Source: Sulfuricurvum sp. (lineage in GTDB: Bacteria; Campylobacterota; Campylobacteria; Campylobacterales; Sulfurimonadaceae). Taken from it: 64,000 bases of DNA. This document shows positions 42,772 through 51,693 of the stretch, piece after piece. Positions within the stretch are counted from its first letter, which is position 1; every line of letters starts with the position of its first letter. The DNA lies in assembly GCA_030694265.1 (NCBI GenBank), contig JAUXYP010000001.1:310001-374000 (forward strand). The letters are read 5' to 3'. The notes beneath the pieces were generated by a model, which worked only from the letters and a program-made list of their open reading frames with translations, was not told where the DNA came from and did no database searches. Made by a program: the position numbers and the translations under genes.

Positions 42772-44181
42772 ATGAAAAAAATTTTAATCGTTGTAGATGG
42801 TGTTATCGGACGCCATTTTATTGAGCGTGTTATCGGTACACAAACGAGTGAAAATGTGTACTATGTTGTTCAATCCAAGGATGATGAACCGTTTGAGAGC
42901 TACAATTTAGCACGCTTTAAATTTTTTACTTTTGATCCTACGAGTTATTACAAAATAGCCAATGTTTTAAAAATGGATTTTTCGCAAGCCATTTTAGCGA
43001 TGGAAAACCCCATTGACTTGGAACAAACCATCAAAAATATCCGTCTTTATAAACCCAATATCCGTATTATTGCACTTGATCTGTGGAATGAAAAAAGCCC
43101 TGATGATGGCATCGAATGGGTTAATATACAGCAAATTATTGCTCTTAATTTGATTCAATTTCTCCCAAATATCCCTGTACTCGCTCAAAATATAGGATTG
43201 GGAAATGGGGAAATCATGGAGGTTTTGGTCCCTTTTGGAAGCTCCTTCGTTTATCGTCATATCGGTGCAATTGAGCAAAATAACTGGAAAATAGCGGCAA
43301 TTTACCGTAATCGTCAGCTTATTATTCCCACAGATCAAAAAATGATTCAGCCCAACGACAAGCTAGTATTGGTAGGAGAACCCAATGTTTTAAAATCCGT
43401 TTACCGTGCTATCAAGCGTGAACTCGGGCAATTTCCCGCTCCATTTGGAAGTAAACTGTACCTGTACATTGATATGGAAATTGAAAAAACAAAAACGATT
43501 TTTGAATTGGTACGCCGCAGTGTCTATATTCATAAAAAACTCAATAAGCCCTTACTAATCAAAGTGGTCAACCCCGGAAATATCGACAGTTTGAGACACA
43601 TAAAATCGTACGTAGATACCGGTATAGAATTGGATATTGTGTATGACGGAATTGTGGATGAAGAAATTATGTTGAGAGACATTAGAAAGCATCACATCGG
43701 TTTATTTATTGTATCCCAAAAGATGTTTAGTAAACAAGCAATTCGATCTAGTCTCTATAAAAGCAACGTGCCGGTATTGAAATTGGCGGATCGCTCTTTT
43801 TCGACTTTAAAAAAGTCAGTGGTAATCTTGGGTGAAGAGAATCATGTTGAACATATTTCTACAACGATTTTTGACGTAGCTTCCCAGCTTGGATTTGATT
43901 TGGAATTGATTGATTATGTGGTTGAAGACCGAACTAATAATCTGCGTATTATTGAGCATTTTAATAATCTTTCAGATATTTTTTCCAAATCGATTCACGT
44001 GATTGAAACCGAAGAAAATCCTATTCGTCTTTTGAGAGAGTACGATAATTTTCTGCAGTGTTTACCTTTTACCGAAAAAATGTTTGCACATCCGTTGAAA
44101 CGTTTTCTTGCGACTGATACAGAAACTTTGTACACAAAACTTGACACTTATCATCAGCTTTTCATCCCTACTCAAATCTAA
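42772..44181 (+). CDS. TrkA/RCK-like nucleotide-binding protein (COG3400 type)
   Basis: 469 residues, soluble. N-terminal Rossmann part ('KKILIVVDGVIGRHFIERV'), a central TrkA-C-like domain (about 145-220: 'VLVPFGSSFVYRHIGAI', 'MIQPNDKLVLVGEP') and a C-terminal region with USP-like strands. TrkA-C modules bind regulatory ligands, often c-di-AMP or nucleotides, and gate potassium transporters; no channel gene is adjacent. The gene precedes aroB and an MscS channel, an order I recall from Campylobacter relatives. Role uncertain. Confidence 0.75.
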   Translation: MKKILIVVDGVIGRHFIERVIGTQTSENVYYVVQSKDDEPFESYNLARFKFFTFDPTSYYKIANVLKMDFSQAILAMENPIDLEQTIKNIRLYKPNIRIIALDLWNEKSPDDGIEWVNIQQIIALNLIQFLPNIPVLAQNIGLGNGEIMEVLVPFGSSFVYRHIGAIEQNNWKIAAIYRNRQLIIPTDQKMIQPNDKLVLVGEPNVLKSVYRAIKRELGQFPAPFGSKLYLYIDMEIEKTKTIFELVRRSVYIHKKLNKPLLIKVVNPGNIDSLRHIKSYVDTGIELDIVYDGIVDEEIMLRDIRKHHIGLFIVSQKMFSKQAIRSSLYKSNVPVLKLADRSFSTLKKSVVILGEENHVEHISTTIFDVASQLGFDLELIDYVVEDRTNNLRIIEHFNNLSDIFSKSIHVIETEENPIRLLREYDNFLQCLPFTEKMFAHPLKRFLATDTETLYTKLDTYHQLFIPTQI

Positions 44182-44205
44182 AAAGTCTTAATTTTAAGAG
44201 ACTTT
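44182..44205 (+). terminator. Hairpin after the TrkA-like gene
   Basis: Starts directly after the stop: arms AAAGTCT (44182-44188) and AGACTTT (44199-44205), with part of the loop also pairing (TTAA/TTAA). No U-run follows, so termination may be weak. The aroB -10 is 10 bases on. Confidence 0.4.
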
Positions 44206-44214
44206 GAAGTACAC

Positions 44215-44220
44215 TATAAT
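44215..44220 (+). promoter_or_regulatory. -10 element for the aroB operon
   Basis: TATAAT, 31 bases before the aroB ATG at 44252. The long run of overlapping genes behind it suggests it drives aroB through mog. Confidence 0.55.
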
Positions 44221-44251
44221 CTATTACTAAACTTCACTTTTTAGGCTTCGC

Positions 44252-45301
44252 ATGACGATCAATATTGCCCTTAATCGAACCGTTGACGACTCTTACCCGA
44301 TTCATATTGGACCTTTGAGCGAAATCGAATATGACGGAAAAGTCGCGATTTTAACCAATCCAAAAGTTGCGGGTCTCCATTTGCAAACGCTACTCTCACG
44401 TCTTGTGGCAAAAGAGGTGTATATTATTACCATTGCCGATGGTGAACAGTATAAAAATTGGGAGAGTATTGAGTTCATTTTGGATCGCATGTTTGATCAC
44501 CGTTTAAATCGCAAATCTCTTTTAGTAGCATTTGGCGGCGGAGTGATTGGTGATATGGGTGGGTTTGCTTCGAGCCTTTACAATCGAGGCATTGATTTTA
44601 TTCAAATTCCTACCACGCTTCTTGCTCAAGTCGATGCGAGTGTCGGCGGAAAAACAGGTATTAACAACAAATACGGTAAAAATTTAATCGGGGCTTTTCA
44701 TCAGCCTAAAGCCGTCCATATTGATCCTTCTTTTTTAGAGACATTACCTGCCAGAGAGTTTGGGGCTGGAGTTGCTGAGATAGTTAAAATGGCAGTGACG
44801 TTTAATGCTCAATTTTTTGAATGGTTAGAGCATAATGATCTGCGTGTTGGGGATAATCTCATGAGGGCAATCACGCAAGCCGTAGAAACCAAAGCTCGAG
44901 TGGTAGAAGCGGATGAAAAAGAGCAGGGGCTTCGTGCAGCGCTCAATTACGGGCATACTTTTGGCCATGTCATCGAAAACGAAACCCGTTATGAAACCTA
45001 TTTACACGGTGAGAGTGTTGCGATCGGGATGATGATGGCTAACGATTTAGCATGTGATATCGGACTTATGCACAGCGATGAAGTTAAACGCGTCCGGGCT
45101 GTTTTAGAACGCTACGATTTGCCACTAACGTATCCTATTTCGGATATTGAAAAATTTTACCAAGCCTTTTTCCTGGATAAAAAAAGTTCAGATAGCTCTA
45201 TTACTTTTATCCTTCCACGCTCTATTGGCGCAGTTGAAATCATTGATACGGTTCCTGCTGATAAGGTTAAAAATGTATTGAAACGTTACAAAGGGGCATG
45301 A
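44252..45301 (+). CDS. aroB: 3-dehydroquinate synthase
   Basis: Cyclises DAHP to 3-dehydroquinate in the shikimate pathway, using NAD and zinc. 349 residues. NAD motif 'AFGGGVIGDMGGF', 'IPTTLLAQVDASVGGKTGIN', and the zinc His/Glu in 'NYGHTFGHVIE' and 'LHGESVAIGM'. First gene after the promoter at 44215; overlaps the MscS gene by 4 bases. Connects to trpD and trpB as aromatic amino-acid genes in the window. Confidence 0.97.
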   Translation: MTINIALNRTVDDSYPIHIGPLSEIEYDGKVAILTNPKVAGLHLQTLLSRLVAKEVYIITIADGEQYKNWESIEFILDRMFDHRLNRKSLLVAFGGGVIGDMGGFASSLYNRGIDFIQIPTTLLAQVDASVGGKTGINNKYGKNLIGAFHQPKAVHIDPSFLETLPAREFGAGVAEIVKMAVTFNAQFFEWLEHNDLRVGDNLMRAITQAVETKARVVEADEKEQGLRAALNYGHTFGHVIENETRYETYLHGESVAIGMMMANDLACDIGLMHSDEVKRVRAVLERYDLPLTYPISDIEKFYQAFFLDKKSSDSSITFILPRSIGAVEIIDTVPADKVKNVLKRYKGA

Positions 45302-46917
45302 TTATGAAATGGCACGGTATATTTTTCGTTACTCTTTTCCTTTTTGTTAGCGGCGCCTACGGGGCACCTAAAAATGACACTCAATTCATAGATGCGGAAC
45401 CAAAAGAGGTAACGATTCAAAATGCCGAGCATGAATTGGCCCAAATTAACAAAGAGCTGACAAAAGATAGCAGTATTTGGACCAAGAGTTACAATTCGTA
45501 CATGGCTTATCAAGGATCGCGTAAAAGTTTACGGGAGGTTCAACGACGTATTGTTGAGCTAAAAGATCGCCGTGAAACGGTTGAACGACGGTTAGAAATT
45601 GAGGCCCTGCAAGCCAAAGAGAAAATTTTAACGGATCAGATTGATGAGTTTAGAGCACAAGGAACCTCACCGTTCGCAAGCTTGTTAAAACCGGATGCCA
45701 TAGGGGAAACACCTAAAATCACTAATCCGTTTGGTATTATTACGGGATTTTCGTACATCAAGCGCTTAAACAGTCAGTATAAGGACTACGAACTAAAAGC
45801 AGAAGAAATTCGAGAACTTACCGAGGTTATGGAACGCCAAGTTTCGTTATACCGACAACTGATGAAGCTTAATCCAAAAGCAGATTATGAAGTAGAACTT
45901 GATGCGACGCTGTTACAAATCGAGAAGTTCAAACTGGCTCTTGATACTCTTACCTCCACAGCAGATGTTTATGGTAAACGGGTGGAATCGATCGAAGCAA
46001 AAATCAACAAAGAGATTAAAGACCAACTGTATAAATTACTGAACATCGGTTCGGTGATTATTGTCTTGTTTATCATTGCCTTTTTAATCAAACGGATTGT
46101 AAAACGATACATTACGGATAATGAACGTTTTTACATGGCCAATAAAATACTGACATTTGTGACGGTTACTTTGGTAATAGTCGTCTTGCTGTTCACTTTT
46201 ATGGACAACGTGGGGTACTTAGCGACTGTTTTAGGTTTTGCATCAGCGGGTCTTGCTATCGCTTTACGTGACTGGTTTATGTCTATTATCGGATGGTTTG
46301 TGATTGTCTTTGGGGGATCTATCCATGTGGGTGATCGTATCCGTGTTGAAAAAGATGGCATGATTTATTTGGGGGATGTGTTGGATATCTCTCTCCAAAG
46401 AATAACAATACACGAAGATGTAACACTCACAACCATTATGAATAATCGGCGGGCAGGACGGGTTGTTTTTATCCCGAACAATTATATTTTTACATCACTC
46501 ATCGCTAATTACACTCATGGTACACTTAGTACGGTCTGGGATGGGATAGATATTACGATCACATTTGATTCTAATCATAAAAAAGCCATGCATATTACCA
46601 AAGAGATATGTCGTAAATATGCCAAGGGATACACAGAACTGACCCGTAAGCAGATCAATAAGCTACGGGATCGGTACAGTTTAAAAAATGCCAATGTAGA
46701 GCCTAGAATTTTTACATTTATTGAGCCTAATGGTTTGAAAATAAGTTCATGGTATTTGACAAATGCCTATGCGACTTTGACACTGCGCAGTACGATTTCG
46801 GCTGATATTGTTGATGCGTTTAATGCCGAATATGACATTACCATTGCCTATCCTACGCAGACATTTTATACGGGCCCAATTGAAAAAAAACAGCAGCCTA
46901 TTATGGAAGATGCATGA
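45298..46917 (+). CDS. MscS-family mechanosensitive channel with extended periplasmic N-terminus
   Basis: 539 residues. Signal peptide (about 1-22), a long helical/coiled-coil periplasmic part (about 30-240), three membrane helices (about 248-345) and the MscS beta-domain ('GDVLDISLQRITIHEDVTLT', 'VFIPNNYIF'). The pore helix is Ala/Gly-rich ('LGFASAGLAIALRDW'), as in MscS. Larger than MscS (about 286), nearer the YbdG/MscK-like forms. Opens on membrane tension to release solutes. Coupled to aroB and mtaB. Confidence 0.9.
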   Translation: MIMKWHGIFFVTLFLFVSGAYGAPKNDTQFIDAEPKEVTIQNAEHELAQINKELTKDSSIWTKSYNSYMAYQGSRKSLREVQRRIVELKDRRETVERRLEIEALQAKEKILTDQIDEFRAQGTSPFASLLKPDAIGETPKITNPFGIITGFSYIKRLNSQYKDYELKAEEIRELTEVMERQVSLYRQLMKLNPKADYEVELDATLLQIEKFKLALDTLTSTADVYGKRVESIEAKINKEIKDQLYKLLNIGSVIIVLFIIAFLIKRIVKRYITDNERFYMANKILTFVTVTLVIVVLLFTFMDNVGYLATVLGFASAGLAIALRDWFMSIIGWFVIVFGGSIHVGDRIRVEKDGMIYLGDVLDISLQRITIHEDVTLTTIMNNRRAGRVVFIPNNYIFTSLIANYTHGTLSTVWDGIDITITFDSNHKKAMHITKEICRKYAKGYTELTRKQINKLRDRYSLKNANVEPRIFTFIEPNGLKISSWYLTNAYATLTLRSTISADIVDAFNAEYDITIAYPTQTFYTGPIEKKQQPIMEDA

Positions 46918-48158
46918 AAGAAAAAGTTTATTTTAAAACCTTCGGATGCCGAACCAATGTATACGATTCACAGGTAATGATGGGTGCATTGACGCAGTAC
47001 GAGGTAACGGAGAACGAGAGTGATGCAGATATCGTTGTCGTTAACTCCTGTACGGTAACCAACGGAGCTGATGTGAGTGTACGCGGGTACATAAACAGTA
47101 TTGAAAAACAAGGTAAAAAGCTCTTTTTGACAGGATGTGGAGCGCATACAAAAGGGGAAAGCCTTTTTGGTGCCAACAAAGTACACGGGGTCTTCGGTCA
47201 GTCTGAGAAAATGAAAATCAATACGCTGTTGTCCCAAGAGAACCGCTTCTATGAAATCGGGGATCTCAATTACATTGATGATGCCATCGTGGATGAATTT
47301 ATCGGAAAATCAAGAGCGTTTATTAAAATCCAAGAGGGATGTAATTTTCGATGCAGTTACTGCATCATTCCCTTTGTACGCGGTGACTCCCGTAATATGG
47401 ATGAAACGAAAATATTAGAGCAAGTTTATCGTTTAGCGGGGAACGGTTTTGGTGAATTTGTCCTTACGGGAACCAATGTAGGCAGCTATGGTCAGGGTGA
47501 GGGAAAAAACATCGCCCAGTTGATGAAAAAAATGTCCATGATCCGAGGAGTTCGCCGTATCCGAGTAGGAAGTTTGGAACCCATCCAAATCAATGATTCG
47601 TTTCGTGAAATCTTGGATGAGCCGTGGTTGGAGCGTCATCTGCACATTGCGATTCAACACAGTTCCAATGCTATGCTCAAAATTATGAACCGTCGTAACC
47701 GTTTTGAGAGTGATGTGGAGCTATTTGATATGCTTCATGAAAAAGGATTTGCGTTGGGAACCGATTTTATCGTAGGGCATCCGGGTGAGACCGATGAACT
47801 GTGGAAAGAAGCGATGCAAAACGCGGCACAGCTGCATTTGACCCACATTCACCCCTTTACCTATTCCAAACGTGACGGAACACCAAGTGCCACGATGAAG
47901 CCTGAGGTTAACGGGGCTGTTTCGAGTCTCCGCATGCGTGAGTTAACCGCATTGATTGAAGCGAATAACCGTGCATTTCGTCGTAATGTAAAAGTTCCTT
48001 TGGATGTTTTGATTGAATCGGAAAATGAGGGAGTATACAGCGGATTGGATCAGTTTTTCAATAAAATTTTGATTCACTCAAACGAAGATTTATCCGGAAA
48101 TTGGGTTCAAATCGAAAAATATGAGGTAACAGATGAACATAACGTGGCCGAATTTTAA
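46914..48158 (+). CDS. mtaB: MtaB: tRNA t6A37 methylthiotransferase
   Basis: 414 residues, radical-SAM enzyme converting t6A37 to ms2t6A37. The N-terminal MTTase domain has three Cys ('FKTFGCRTN', 'VVNSCTVTN', 'LTGCGAH') for the auxiliary 4Fe-4S cluster; the SAM cluster is 'EGCNFRCSYCIIPFVRG'; a TRAM-like end follows. 'NSCTVTN' is typical of MtaB rather than MiaB. Overlaps the AAA gene downstream by 26 bases. Confidence 0.92.
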   Translation: MKEKVYFKTFGCRTNVYDSQVMMGALTQYEVTENESDADIVVVNSCTVTNGADVSVRGYINSIEKQGKKLFLTGCGAHTKGESLFGANKVHGVFGQSEKMKINTLLSQENRFYEIGDLNYIDDAIVDEFIGKSRAFIKIQEGCNFRCSYCIIPFVRGDSRNMDETKILEQVYRLAGNGFGEFVLTGTNVGSYGQGEGKNIAQLMKKMSMIRGVRRIRVGSLEPIQINDSFREILDEPWLERHLHIAIQHSSNAMLKIMNRRNRFESDVELFDMLHEKGFALGTDFIVGHPGETDELWKEAMQNAAQLHLTHIHPFTYSKRDGTPSATMKPEVNGAVSSLRMRELTALIEANNRAFRRNVKVPLDVLIESENEGVYSGLDQFFNKILIHSNEDLSGNWVQIEKYEVTDEHNVAEF

Positions 48159-49797
48159 TCGTAATCAACTTATCCTTCTTATATCAGGCGGAATAATCGT
48201 TCTTTTGTTGATGTACGCTTTGTTGCGCGATAGCACCGATACTGTCTCCTTGGCAGAAGCGTCTCATCTTATTGGCGCAGGAACCGTTGATCATGCGGTG
48301 ATGGATGGTGAGTACACGTATCTCTCCACACGTGATTATGGTGTTGTTAAAATACAATCTGCTCAACTACCTCGCGAACTGGTTTCTCAGTTAAAAATTG
48401 AACCTAAAAGCAGTTATGGCTGGATTATTTTTATCCTTATGGTTGGTGGTATTATCGGTGCATTGGGGTGGGTGTATAAGGGCCGTTTCACTTTCGGAAA
48501 CTCAGAGTATGTCGAAGAACCCGTTGCGGTAAAATCTCAGGAACCGGAGAGTGCGAGCAATACATCGGTTGTTCCCGTGAAATCCAATGTCCGTTTTAGT
48601 GATATTGGCGGAATTAGTGATGTCAAAGAAGAACTCGAAGAGATTATTGATTTCTTGCGCAATCCAAAACGCTATTACAATTTCGGTGCTCGAATGCCGC
48701 GCGGTGTTTTACTCGTAGGACCTCCCGGTGTGGGTAAAACGATGATTGCCAAAGCAGTTGCCGCAGAAGCCGATGTCCCCTTTTTCTATCAAAGCGGTGC
48801 TTCGTTTGTTCATATCTATGTGGGTATGGGAGCGAAGAGAGTTCATGAACTTTTTGCTGCAGCCAAAAAAAATGCCCCCTCTATTATTTTTATCGATGAA
48901 ATTGACGCGGTAGGTAAAAAGCGTGATGGTGGACGTAACGATGAACGTGAAGGAACGCTTAATCAGCTTCTCACCGAAATGGACGGATTTGAAGATACCG
49001 CTGGCATTGTTGTCATTGCTGCGACTAACAATATCGAAGTTATGGACAATGCTTTGTTACGGGCAGGGCGGTTTGACCGTCGTATTTTTGTTGAGCTTCC
49101 CACCGCAAGTGAACGCGCTTCCATATTGGAAAAATACCTTCACAATATTCCCAACGAACTCTCCATTGATGAGATAGCTAAAATGACGGTAGGATTCAAC
49201 GGTGCCTCACTCGCAGCACTAACCAATGAAGCGGCATTATTGTGTTTGCGCAAGCATGAATTCCAAGTTAAAATGGAGCATTTTTTAGCGGTAAAAGACA
49301 AAGTGATGTTTGGGAAGAAAAAGATAGCGATGCTTTCACAGCAGCAGCGTCACTATCAAGCACGCTATCAAGCAGGTAAAGTATTCGCTGCAACATGGGC
49401 TGATTTACCATATGAGAAGATTACTCTTAGCAATGAGTCGATCACTCCTTCAAGCGCCGAGCCGTTGTTAAAACACGAAATAGAATCCCAGATTCGTATC
49501 CATCTTGCCGGAATCGCCGCGTGTGATCTTCGTTTTGGGGAACACGCTTCCAATGCGTCTCATGATGTTGTGGCTGTACGTGAATTAGCACATGCCATGA
49601 TTTATGAATACGGTATGGGGCCTTCCCTTATTGCCAATGAGGAGGATTGTACTGCTGTGATAGATCGTCTGTACAGTGAGATTAAAACTCTTTTAGAACG
49701 CTATAGCAGCAGTGTAGATAAACTTGAGAGTATTTTAAGTGAGTATGAACAGATTTCCAAAGCATTGGCAAAAGAGACCATGAATGATATTTTATAG
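48133..49797 (+). CDS. FtsH-like AAA protein lacking the zinc protease motif
   Basis: 554 residues. Two membrane helices (about 12-31 and 97-114), then an AAA module closely like FtsH: Walker A 'GPPGVGKT' (196-203), Walker B 'IIFIDEID' (251-258), 'GRFDRR' (312-317), pore loop 'FVHIYVGMG' in place of 'FVEMFVGVG'. In the C-terminal part the place of HEAGH reads YQAGK (412-416), so both zinc His and the catalytic Glu are gone, while the surrounding helices and the distal Asp478 remain. An unfoldase or membrane chaperone without peptidase activity is the simplest reading. A true FtsH presumably lies elsewhere. Overlaps mtaB and the bioV-like gene. Confidence 0.9.
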   Translation: MNITWPNFNRNQLILLISGGIIVLLLMYALLRDSTDTVSLAEASHLIGAGTVDHAVMDGEYTYLSTRDYGVVKIQSAQLPRELVSQLKIEPKSSYGWIIFILMVGGIIGALGWVYKGRFTFGNSEYVEEPVAVKSQEPESASNTSVVPVKSNVRFSDIGGISDVKEELEEIIDFLRNPKRYYNFGARMPRGVLLVGPPGVGKTMIAKAVAAEADVPFFYQSGASFVHIYVGMGAKRVHELFAAAKKNAPSIIFIDEIDAVGKKRDGGRNDEREGTLNQLLTEMDGFEDTAGIVVIAATNNIEVMDNALLRAGRFDRRIFVELPTASERASILEKYLHNIPNELSIDEIAKMTVGFNGASLAALTNEAALLCLRKHEFQVKMEHFLAVKDKVMFGKKKIAMLSQQQRHYQARYQAGKVFAATWADLPYEKITLSNESITPSSAEPLLKHEIESQIRIHLAGIAACDLRFGEHASNASHDVVAVRELAHAMIYEYGMGPSLIANEEDCTAVIDRLYSEIKTLLERYSSSVDKLESILSEYEQISKALAKETMNDIL

Positions 49798-50299
49798 CGG
49801 TTTTTCGCTCATCAATGATCAGCGTTTTTTTGATGCATATCTAGTTGAGAGTGATTATACTGTTGCCGGATTTAGCTACGGTGCTATTAAAGCCGCACAT
49901 CATGCAGCACATACAACGTCTCGCATCGACACCTTGCAGCTTTTTTCCCCCGCATTTTTTCAAACCAAAAAAACTTCATTCAAGCGACTTCAGGTTTCTG
50001 CTTTTGCGCACGATAGGAAAAGCTATATTCTCCGTTTTTTAGAGATGTGCTTCGCACCGTGTCCCGTCCAAGAAGTGGACATACAAATTGGAGAGAGTGA
50101 TCAGCTCGATGAGCTATTGAACTATGCATGGGATGAAAAGCTGATGAAAAGTATTGTGGATAAAGGGATACGTATTGAGGTTTATCTAGGATTAGAAGAT
50201 GCAATTATTGATGCGGTAGGGGCAAAAGAGTTTTTTTTACCCTATGCGACAGTGACCACGATTCGCAGAGGAAATCATTTTTTAGGAGAATGTACATGA
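49784..50299 (+). CDS. bioV: BioV-like pimeloyl-ACP methyl ester esterase
   Basis: 171 residues, small alpha/beta hydrolase with nucleophile elbow 'AGFSYGAIKAA' (Ser near 31), Asp in 'GLEDAIID' (near 145) and His in 'RRGNHFLG' (near 164). Size and motifs agree with BioV, the esterase that releases pimeloyl-ACP for biotin synthesis in Helicobacter. Overlaps the FtsH-like gene by 14 bases and mog by 4. An unrelated small esterase is possible; the specific name rests on memory of the family. Confidence 0.62.
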   Translation: MIFYSGFSLINDQRFFDAYLVESDYTVAGFSYGAIKAAHHAAHTTSRIDTLQLFSPAFFQTKKTSFKRLQVSAFAHDRKSYILRFLEMCFAPCPVQEVDIQIGESDQLDELLNYAWDEKLMKSIVDKGIRIEVYLGLEDAIIDAVGAKEFFLPYATVTTIRRGNHFLGECT

Positions 50300-50820
50300 T
50301 TAAAATAGGAGTTATCACAGCATCTGATCGTGCCAGTGCAGGAATATATGAGGATATTTCAGGGGTAGCAATTCAAGATACAATGAAAGATTATTTAAAA
50401 AGTGAGCACGAGATTGTTTATCGTTGTATTCCGGACGATCAATCCACAATTGAAGCTACCATGATAGAGCTATGCGATGTGCAGGGGTGCTGTTTGGTAG
50501 TGACTACGGGAGGAACGGGACCCGCATTGCGGGATGTAACGCCTGAAGCTACCGAAAATGTATGCCAGAAAATGATGCCTGGATTTGGGGAGCTGATGCG
50601 CTCTGTGAGCTTGCAGTATGTCCCCACAGCAATTTTATCGCGTCAGACAGCGGGAATTCGAGGAAAATCATTGATTATCAATCTTCCGGGTAAACCCAAA
50701 TCAATCCGTGAGTGTCTGGACGCTGTTTTTCCTGCGGTTCCGTACTGTATTGATCTTATTGAGGGGCCCTATTTAGAGTGCAACTCAGAGGTGATTAAGG
50801 TGTTTCGTCCAAAAGCATAA
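50296..50820 (+). CDS. mog: Molybdopterin adenylyltransferase
   Basis: 174 residues from the ATG at 50296, which overlaps the previous stop (ATGA) and has AGGAG 7 bases ahead; an ATG two codons earlier sits too near the ribosome site. Adenylates molybdopterin before molybdenum insertion. Motifs 'GVITASDRASAGIYEDISG', 'VVTTGGTGPALRDVTPEAT' and 'INLPGKPKSIRE' are those of MogA. Implies molybdenum- or tungsten-enzymes such as nitrate or formate oxidoreductases in this organism. Last gene of the aroB operon. Confidence 0.94.
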   Translation: MIKIGVITASDRASAGIYEDISGVAIQDTMKDYLKSEHEIVYRCIPDDQSTIEATMIELCDVQGCCLVVTTGGTGPALRDVTPEATENVCQKMMPGFGELMRSVSLQYVPTAILSRQTAGIRGKSLIINLPGKPKSIRECLDAVFPAVPYCIDLIEGPYLECNSEVIKVFRPKA

Positions 50821-50835
50821 AAAAAGTTTTGGGTT

Positions 50836-51636
50836 TTAAAAATATACTTTTTCTAAAGAGATGTACTCTGTAAATTCTTCGATTTTTTTCTTCATTTCTG
50901 CGTTAAACATATTTTTAAGCGCAGTTGTTTCTTCATTTTCTTTTAAGTGCGATTGAACAAGCTCTATCCATACACGCCGATCATTAATGTAACCTAGCAT
51001 GTCCTGCAGATGCTTGAGGGCATCTTGGTGTTCTTGCTTAATGGTTGGCAATAGTTGTAAAGCGTAGCGTACCTTTTTGAGGATTTTGCGCATTTTATGC
51101 AGTTGTTCTACATCCTCAGAAACTTTTGGGAGTATACGGTTGAATTCGTCTCTCTTTTTGTCAATATACAGTTGTACCTGCGGTTCAAAATCACTTTTAG
51201 TGATCCCTTTGATATGGGGTAAAAAATTACGTCCTAATACTCTTAGTTGTTGAAGTAAATTTTGATGGGTAAGTTCTTTTAAAAAGACTTTTCTTGATTT
51301 TTTTCTTTTGAGCTTGAATGTTTGATGCAGTTTTGCAGAGACTAAAAGAGGATTTGTTTTTATCCAATGATTTAAAACATCGAAGTTTCTGAGCTCACCG
51401 CCAAGAGTATGACAATGTGTTGTGTGTTTATAAAGTTTCGTGAGGGGATAACCGTTTAGTGCAATGATTTTTAGCCAAGTGCGCAGTTTACGAAGATCAA
51501 CGCGTAAATCATGTAATATCTCAATGTTGTTATCGGCAAAAAAGTCAAGTTCTTTTGCTGCAATTTTGGAAATAATCTGGGAAAGCTCTTGTGCTAATGT
51601 CAGTGTATTGAGAGAAGTATCATGAGTCGTATTCAT
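50836..51636 (-). CDS. CHAD-domain protein
   Basis: 266 residues, all helical and very basic. Conserved His/Arg/Lys blocks of CHAD: 'EILHDLRVDLRKLRTWLKI', 'LGGELRNFDVLNHW' and 'EQLHKMRKILKKVRYALQL'. CHAD domains bind inorganic polyphosphate and associate with polyP granules. It follows the sdh genes on the same strand after a stable hairpin, so it may be expressed with or separately from them. No polyphosphate kinase is in the window. Confidence 0.88.
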   Translation of the reverse strand: MNTTHDTSLNTLTLAQELSQIISKIAAKELDFFADNNIEILHDLRVDLRKLRTWLKIIALNGYPLTKLYKHTTHCHTLGGELRNFDVLNHWIKTNPLLVSAKLHQTFKLKRKKSRKVFLKELTHQNLLQQLRVLGRNFLPHIKGITKSDFEPQVQLYIDKKRDEFNRILPKVSEDVEQLHKMRKILKKVRYALQLLPTIKQEHQDALKHLQDMLGYINDRRVWIELVQSHLKENEETTALKNMFNAEMKKKIEEFTEYISLEKVYF

Positions 51637-51659
51637 AACTAAACCTCACTTTCGATTGC

Positions 51660-51676
51660 GAGGGGAAAATCCCCTC
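51660..51676 (-). other. GC-rich hairpin between sdhE and the CHAD gene
   Basis: Perfect arms GAGGGGA and TCCCCTC with a 3-base loop; on the minus strand it lies 18 bases after the sdhE stop, preceded by TTTTTT but not followed by a U-run. Likely an mRNA-stabilising or processing stem, or a weak terminator. Confidence 0.5.
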
Positions 51677-51693
51677 TGAAAAAAGAGCAGTGG

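Noticed and set aside
48133-49797. Naming this gene ftsH
   Set aside because: The zinc protease motif is absent (YQAGK), so it cannot be the essential FtsH protease; only the AAA part is alike.
50821-50835. Bidirectional terminator between mog and the CHAD gene
   Set aside because: Only 15 A/T-rich bases with no stable stem.
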